From Clostridia bacterium (lineage in GTDB: Bacteria; Bacillota; Clostridia; Christensenellales; UBA1242), in assembly GCA_900767835.1 (NCBI GenBank), contig CAAGAO010000033.1:1-26130 (forward strand): a stretch of 26,130 bases of DNA, read 5' to 3'. A program made the position numbers and the translations under genes. Positions 22,426 to 26,130 of the stretch are shown here, one piece after another. The notes beneath the pieces were generated by a model, which was given only the letters and a program-made list of their open reading frames with translations, was not told the origin of the DNA and ran no database searches. The stretch's first letter is position 1. Each line of letters starts with the position of its first letter.

Positions 22426-23553
22426 TTACACATTCAAAAAACTTTTACAAAGTCTAAAAATATCAGTGTTGTCAATAATAGGCGAGAAAAGGTTATTTGT
22501 ATTAATAGACTTATTTGGATTAATACTTATATAATATGGTACATTATTAGATGTATGACTTGTTTTTGTATACATATTGTTGCTAATTTCATTCTTTGTT
22601 TCTCCATTATATCTTAACCCACCTGTTTCGTGGTCAGCAGTAACTATTATTGCTGAACCACTTTTATTTCCAATCAAATTGTAAGCGGTTTTTATACTCT
22701 CATCAAAATTGTCTAAATATCTAATCATAGACATAATGTTGTTATCATGTGAGCGTTTATCAATGTGTGCGCCTTCTATCATCAAAAAATATCCTTGTGG
22801 AGAGTTTTGTTCCATATATTCAATAGCAAAATTGGTTAGCATTTGAAGGGTAGGTATGGTGTTTGTTCCATTGCTAGATGCAACTCTTTCAAAAGAACCA
22901 AAAATTTTGTCGCTACTTATATTTAGTTGTGAATAATCATTAATATATTCATATCCATTATTTGTTAAGGCATCTGTATGTGTATCATATTTATTTTTAC
23001 CAGCCCCCAAAAATAGTTTAATATTGCTAACTATTTGGTTACCTATAATTTCATCACTATCGCCCCTTTTGTTCGCATGAGAAGAAAAACAGGCAGGAGT
23101 CGCCCCGTCTAAGGAGTCAGTGGTCACAATGCCGACACCATATCCTTTATTAATTGCAAGTTCCGATATAGTGGTAATATTTTCACCATTATGCCTAGAC
23201 ACTTCTTTGTTGTCAAATTTTTGCCCCGTTGCTAATGCACTCGCAGCCGCAGCACTGTCAGTTGGCGAAAGCAGAGCATTAGAGTATGTTGTGCAATGCC
23301 CATTAATTTCAAAACCGGTAAAAAATATTTCTCGTTCTAAATAAGCAGATGCCGTTTTAATGTGATTGTCACCCATACCATCACCTATGAATAAAACAAT
23401 TTTGTTGGCGGAACCATTTAATTCAAAATATTCTTGCGTTGTTCCACGACTTCTTTTGTAAAAAATTATGCTAAATATTGTACCAAAAATAATTAATATT
23501 ATGGATAGTATTGCTGTTGTTATTAAATTAAATCTAGATAGTTTTTGTTTCAT
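22426..23553 (-). CDS. Membrane-anchored alkaline phosphatase
   Basis: The 375-residue product is an alkaline phosphatase superfamily enzyme. One N-terminal hydrophobic helix (about 10-32) and a basic start give a signal anchor that would hold the catalytic domain outside the cell. Metal and catalytic motifs are visible: FIGDGMGDNH with Asp58, SPTDSAAAASALATG with nucleophile Ser100, EGAHIDKRSHDN, TADHETGG and SHTSNNVPYY. It is shorter than E. coli PhoA but all metal-ligand motifs are present. The frame opens at 23577, but the start at 23553 is favoured because GAGG lies 5 bp upstream. A candidate promoter is TTGGTA (23596-23591) and TATATT (23573-23568), which would leave only a very short leader. 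No Pho-box was identified. Confidence 0.92.
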   Translation of the reverse strand: MKQKLSRFNLITTAILSIILIIFGTIFSIIFYKRSRGTTQEYFELNGSANKIVLFIGDGMGDNHIKTASAYLEREIFFTGFEINGHCTTYSNALLSPTDSAAAASALATGQKFDNKEVSRHNGENITTISELAINKGYGVGIVTTDSLDGATPACFSSHANKRGDSDEIIGNQIVSNIKLFLGAGKNKYDTHTDALTNNGYEYINDYSQLNISSDKIFGSFERVASSNGTNTIPTLQMLTNFAIEYMEQNSPQGYFLMIEGAHIDKRSHDNNIMSMIRYLDNFDESIKTAYNLIGNKSGSAIIVTADHETGGLRYNGETKNEISNNMYTKTSHTSNNVPYYISINPNKSINTNNLFSPIIDNTDIFRLCKSFLNV

Positions 23554-23870
23554 TTTTACCTCAATAAAATATATCATAAAAATTTAAACATACCAACAAA
23601 AAAACTAAAAAATGTATTACTTTTGTTTAACGCACCGCTTGTAGTCCTTAACTAAACAAAAAATCCGTCCCTAGCAAACTTAGGTTCAGATTTGACCTTT
23701 GGTGTCAATGACGAACAAAAGTGAGCGTCTTTTTAAGCCGAAAACAGGGTAGGTTTCCACGGGGATTTGAACCTCAAACATATAAAACATTGGAATGGGA
23801 GGCGGAGAACTATTGAAAAAAGTGGAGGAATATGGTATAATAATAAAAAACAAACAACGGGTATTGATTT
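23554..23870. other. Intergenic stretch with a change in base composition
   Basis: From about 23630 the sequence is visibly richer in G and C than the flanks. It includes a GACG...CGTC element followed by TTTTT (23709-23735) and a GGTTTCC...ACGGGGATTTGAACC segment (23751-23774) that resembles a tRNA T-arm in reverse but can fold as its own hairpin. No gene is seen. It appears to be the left edge of the accessory cluster. Confidence 0.5.
23813..23841 (+). promoter_or_regulatory. Promoter of the SUFU-like gene cluster
   Basis: TTGAAA (23813-23818) and TATAAT (23836-23841), spacer 17 bp, with an extended TGG before the -10. Expected start near 23848, leader of about 23 nt. Confidence 0.8.
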
Positions 23871-24503
23871 ATGGAAAGTAAACGACATCAAAAATTATAT
23901 GAGCATTATAAAACTGTTTTCGGCGAAGAACCGATTTTTAGTTTGAAACTGAAAAAGAATGTTTTGCCGACAGATATGAAGCCGATAACGACGCTTGTTT
24001 TTAAACCGACGGACGAAATGCCGTTTTGGAAACTGTGTACAATCGGTGCAAGCGATTATCTGATGCCAGAGCGTGAAATTGGTTGGGGAAGGAAGGCGAA
24101 TCGCCGCAACGAGTATATGATGCTTATATCTCCAGATGTGAAAGTTGATGAGACTGCTACAGAATGGCTTGTATTAAACTCAATGCTTTGGTCAACTGCA
24201 GAATATGCTTTTAATGAAAAAGATAATATAACAGTGTCAGATACCATTGACTTTGGGCTAAAGGGTAAATATTGCGGAACAGTTTTGTTATTGCCAGAAG
24301 TTTTTAAGACTCCAAACATTGTTAAGTGCTTTATTTCTAAACATAAATATATTAGCATTTTTCAAGTTATGCCAATAACAAAAGAACAACTTTCAAAAAA
24401 ACTAAAAAAGGGAACAAATGGTATATATTGGTTAATGGAACAATTTTATACTCACGATAATGATTACAAACTTATTGCTTCAAAACCATTTATAACACTT
24501 TAA
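23871..24503 (+). CDS. SUFU (suppressor of fused)-like protein
   Basis: The 210-residue product fits the SUFU domain: an N-terminal H-x-x-x-Y-x-x-x-FG (RHQKLYEHYKTVFG), then TTLVFKPTDEMPFWKLCTIGASDYLMP, NEYMMLISPD, a tryptophan-rich helix and IFQVMPITKEQL. Bacterial SUFU proteins are small, cytosolic and are often immunity proteins in polymorphic toxin loci; no toxin is visible here. The gene is a mosaic: the first five proline codons are CCG (to 24023), the last six are CCA (from 24065), and base composition drops at the same place. The ribosome site is weak (ACGGGT). A strong promoter lies just upstream. Confidence 0.7.
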   Translation: MESKRHQKLYEHYKTVFGEEPIFSLKLKKNVLPTDMKPITTLVFKPTDEMPFWKLCTIGASDYLMPEREIGWGRKANRRNEYMMLISPDVKVDETATEWLVLNSMLWSTAEYAFNEKDNITVSDTIDFGLKGKYCGTVLLLPEVFKTPNIVKCFISKHKYISIFQVMPITKEQLSKKLKKGTNGIYWLMEQFYTHDNDYKLIASKPFITL

Positions 24504-24512
24504 GGGAGAAAA

Positions 24513-24806
24513 ATGATTACAAATTCTCAATGTGAGTGCCTGAAAAGTATGGCACTAAACATAAAACCGACTTTGGAAATTAGCAAAAAGGATATTGGTG
24601 TAAAAGAAATTTTAGACATTTCTATTGCCCTTGATTTACATGAACTAATCAAAATATCCATTCACCCTAATGCAAAAAATAATGCAAAGACTTTTCTAAA
24701 TGCTATTTGTGCTCTTACAGGAGCAGAACCTATAAGTATAAACAACAATGAAATCGTGGTTTATAGGCGTTCGTCAAGCAACAACATAGAACATATAGAA
24801 ATTTAA
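24513..24806 (+). CDS. CRM-domain RNA-binding protein, YhbY-like
   Basis: The 97-residue product aligns by eye with YhbY: ITNSQCECLKSMALNIKPTLEISKKDIGVKEIL, then LHELIKISIHPNA, AKTFLNAICALTGAEPI and the terminal VVYRRSS. These single-domain CRM proteins associate with pre-50S ribosomal particles. The family GxxG RNA-binding loop is altered: where GKxG is expected it reads SKKDIG, so RNA binding may differ. It lies 9 bp after the SUFU-like gene, with AAGGGAGA overlapping that stop region, so it is co-transcribed with accessory genes rather than in a housekeeping operon. Confidence 0.75.
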   Translation: MITNSQCECLKSMALNIKPTLEISKKDIGVKEILDISIALDLHELIKISIHPNAKNNAKTFLNAICALTGAEPISINNNEIVVYRRSSSNNIEHIEI

Positions 24807-24842
24807 TTATAAGACTTTAAATTTTTTAAAGGAGAAGGAAAT

Positions 24843-25327
24843 ATGTCAAATAGTGATTTAATTAACGAATTAATATCAAAAGAATTTGAACAACAATATT
24901 TTGAAGAATGCAAACATATATGGCAAAATTATGTTCCACTAAAAGGTAAATCAAACTGTTTACAGGGTGAATTGTTAAGAGAAATAAAAAAATACGATGT
25001 GAAGCACAAGATAATGGGAATATTAATTGGGATAAAGAGTTTACTCATTTTTGTGAATTTATAACACAAAACCTAGTAAATCAGCCAATTTTTTCAGAAA
25101 ATGAAAAACAAAAAATTTATGTAATAATGAACTATATTAAAGAATGTGGACTATATGCTCAACAATACAATAAAGGAAAAATAACAGATGATGATGTTAT
25201 TCCAGAAAAACTTGCATATACAAAAGATAATTTATATGATATTATTTGTGATTTTATAGGAAAATTACAAAACAAACATCCAGAACCAATCAATTATAGT
25301 TTAAACATGAAATCAATAAAAAGGTAA
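24843..25327 (+). pseudogene. Hypothetical gene interrupted by a -1 frameshift at an A7 tract
   Basis: Frame one runs from ATG 24843 and would stop at 25064; its true continuation lies in the -1 frame and runs to 25327. Joining at the seven-A tract (24986-24992) gives a continuous protein of about 161 residues: ...CLQGELLREIKK then IRCEAQDNGNINWDKEFTHFCEFI and on to NMKSIKR. The segment LQGELLR...EAQ-NGN-NWD recalls small Firmicutes proteins from immunity-type loci, of unknown function. In frame zero the tract reads A AAA AAA, an ideal -1 slippery heptamer, so programmed frameshifting is possible; a simple loss of one A (A8 to A7) explains it equally well. GGAGAAGG precedes the ATG. Confidence 0.7.
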
Positions 25328-25336
25328 TGCAAAGAT

Positions 25337-26130
25337 ATGAGCGTCTCAAACGATAAAATAGAAAAGTACTTAAAACTTGCTAAAAAGAAACCACAGTATT
25401 ATGCCAAATTAGGCGATTTGTATTCCGATGACGGCGATTTCAAAACCGCAACGACGTACTATCAAAAAGCCGTTGACAACGGCATTTTGGCATATACTGT
25501 TCTTGGCGACACTTGGGGCTACCGCAGCCAATACAAAAAAGCGTTCGAAGTTTATACGGAAGGCGCAAACAAAGGCGAAGCGGAGTGTTTTGCCCGTCTC
25601 GGATTTTGCTATGAAAACGGATACGTAAAAATCGATATTCAAAAAGCAATCGAGTGTTACGTCAAAGCCTCCGATTTGGGTGTGGCGGCAGCGGCAAGAT
25701 CTCTCGGCGAATTGTATTATTTCAATACTCCGATTGAAGATTCCGAGATCGAAAACGTTAAAAATGCGTTGAAATATTACGAGCGTGCTTTTTACCTCGG
25801 AGATATAGAGGTTGCAAAAAAGATAGGCTTCATATACTTAAACAACGAGGAACTGAAAGACGTTCCCAAAGCCATAGAGTGGTACGAAAAAGGATTGAGC
25901 CTCGGCGAATACTCGCTTAATTTCGATTTGGCGTATGTATATCTGAACGACAGGTTTGTTCCGCACGACTACAAAAAAGGTTTGAAATATCTTTTGGACG
26001 GCGTTCACCACAACGATCCCGAAAGCCTTTATATGTACGCAAGAGTTCGCGAAACGGGTATGTATAAGGTAGAACCCGACAAAAAGGCATATATTTATTA
26101 TCTTAAAAAAGCGGCGGCACTCGGACAAGA
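25337..26130 (+). CDS. Sel1-like repeat protein (incomplete at window end)
   Basis: The frame opens at ATG 25337 and stays open to the last base, giving at least 264 residues. It consists of Sel1/TPR-like helical repeats of about 36 residues: AKLGDLYSDDGDFKTATTYYQKAVDNG, ARLGFCYENGYVKIDIQKAIECYVKASDLG, ALKYYERAFYLGD, KAIEWYEKGLSLGEYS and YLKKAAALG. Such repeats are protein-interaction scaffolds. No signal peptide. The first ~80 bases are AT-rich like the upstream genes; from about 25420 the codons switch to C/G-ending forms (proline CCA once, then only CCG/CCC). The gene starts 9 bp after the frameshifted gene and belongs to the same transcript. AAAGAT is a poor ribosome site. Confidence 0.85.
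   Translation, partial: MSVSNDKIEKYLKLAKKKPQYYAKLGDLYSDDGDFKTATTYYQKAVDNGILAYTVLGDTWGYRSQYKKAFEVYTEGANKGEAECFARLGFCYENGYVKIDIQKAIECYVKASDLGVAAAARSLGELYYFNTPIEDSEIENVKNALKYYERAFYLGDIEVAKKIGFIYLNNEELKDVPKAIEWYEKGLSLGEYSLNFDLAYVYLNDRFVPHDYKKGLKYLLDGVHHNDPESLYMYARVRETGMYKVEPDKKAYIYYLKKAAALGQ

Noticed and set aside
23554..23577. Upstream start of the phosphatase at 23577
   Set aside because: A GAGG site is correctly spaced for the start at 23553, and the upstream codons overlap the likely -10.
23751..23774. tRNA 3' end on the minus strand (GGTTCAAATCC)
   Set aside because: The T-arm would have a mismatch, no acceptor or anticodon arm can be built, and the segment folds as an independent GGTT/AACC hairpin. 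Could be a relic at an island edge, but not a tRNA gene.
24843..25064. Stand-alone 73-residue protein
   Set aside because: The last part of this frame is an out-of-frame tail; the conserved continuation is in the -1 frame, so it is the first half of a frameshifted gene.
25409..26128. Minus-strand ORFs opposite the Sel1 gene
   Set aside because: They have no ribosome sites and are explained by the C/G-ending codons of the plus-strand Sel1 repeats, which read clearly as protein.

Overview
The window is AT-rich DNA with compact operons, Gram-positive Shine-Dalgarno sites (AGGAGG-like), sigma-A style promoters, a T-box leader, and the gene neighbourhoods rimM-trmD-(...)-rbgA-rnhB-yraN and rpmB<>asp23-fakA that are typical of Firmicutes. 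TGA is used as a stop. Together with pyruvate phosphate dikinase and a clostridial-type DUF6273 surface protein, this suggests an uncultured, probably gut-associated, low-GC member of the Clostridia. The lineage is an inference from gene content and style, not from a database match.

Layout. 1-329: three copies of an ~85 bp tandem repeat, each with a hairpin, plus a second hairpin. 330-4019: translation and ribosome-assembly genes (rimM, trmD, an ASCH-domain protein where rplS would be expected, rbgA, rnhB, yraN). 4020-4760: terminators, small palindromes and the divergent rpmB gene. 4781-6778: asp23-like gene and the DAK2 fatty-acid-kinase-like gene. 7035-7436: an apparently leaderless hypothetical gene. 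7729-10365: ppdK. 10366-12184: two minus-strand hypothetical genes, the first bracketed by inverted copies of a cloverleaf-shaped repeat. 12303-14515: rpiB, a membrane protein gene and gap. 14516-16294: a membrane-anchored DUF6273 protein behind a promoter whose spacer is largely a run of nine G. 16400-19119: a CadC-like repressor and a Zn/Cd/Pb P-type ATPase with two palindromic operators. 19142-21290: T-box leader and thrS. 21358-21962: a translationally coupled pair that looks like a small polymorphic-toxin-domain protein plus a DUF4279 protein. 21963-22425: a densely structured gene-free stretch. 22426-23553: a minus-strand alkaline phosphatase. 23640-26130: an accessory cluster (SUFU-like protein, CRM/YhbY-like RNA-binding protein, a frameshifted gene, an unfinished Sel1-repeat protein) with abrupt changes in base and codon use inside genes.

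The main unexplained signals are: (1) the G9 tract between a consensus -35 and -10 in front of the surface protein, which would make a good phase-variable switch; (2) a family of ~80-90 bp elements that fold as a closing stem around three hairpins, with compensatory changes between copies; (3) mosaic genes at both ends of the 24-26 kb cluster; (4) a clean A AAA AAA slippery site at the frameshift in that cluster; (5) the possible toxin/immunity-like pair after thrS.
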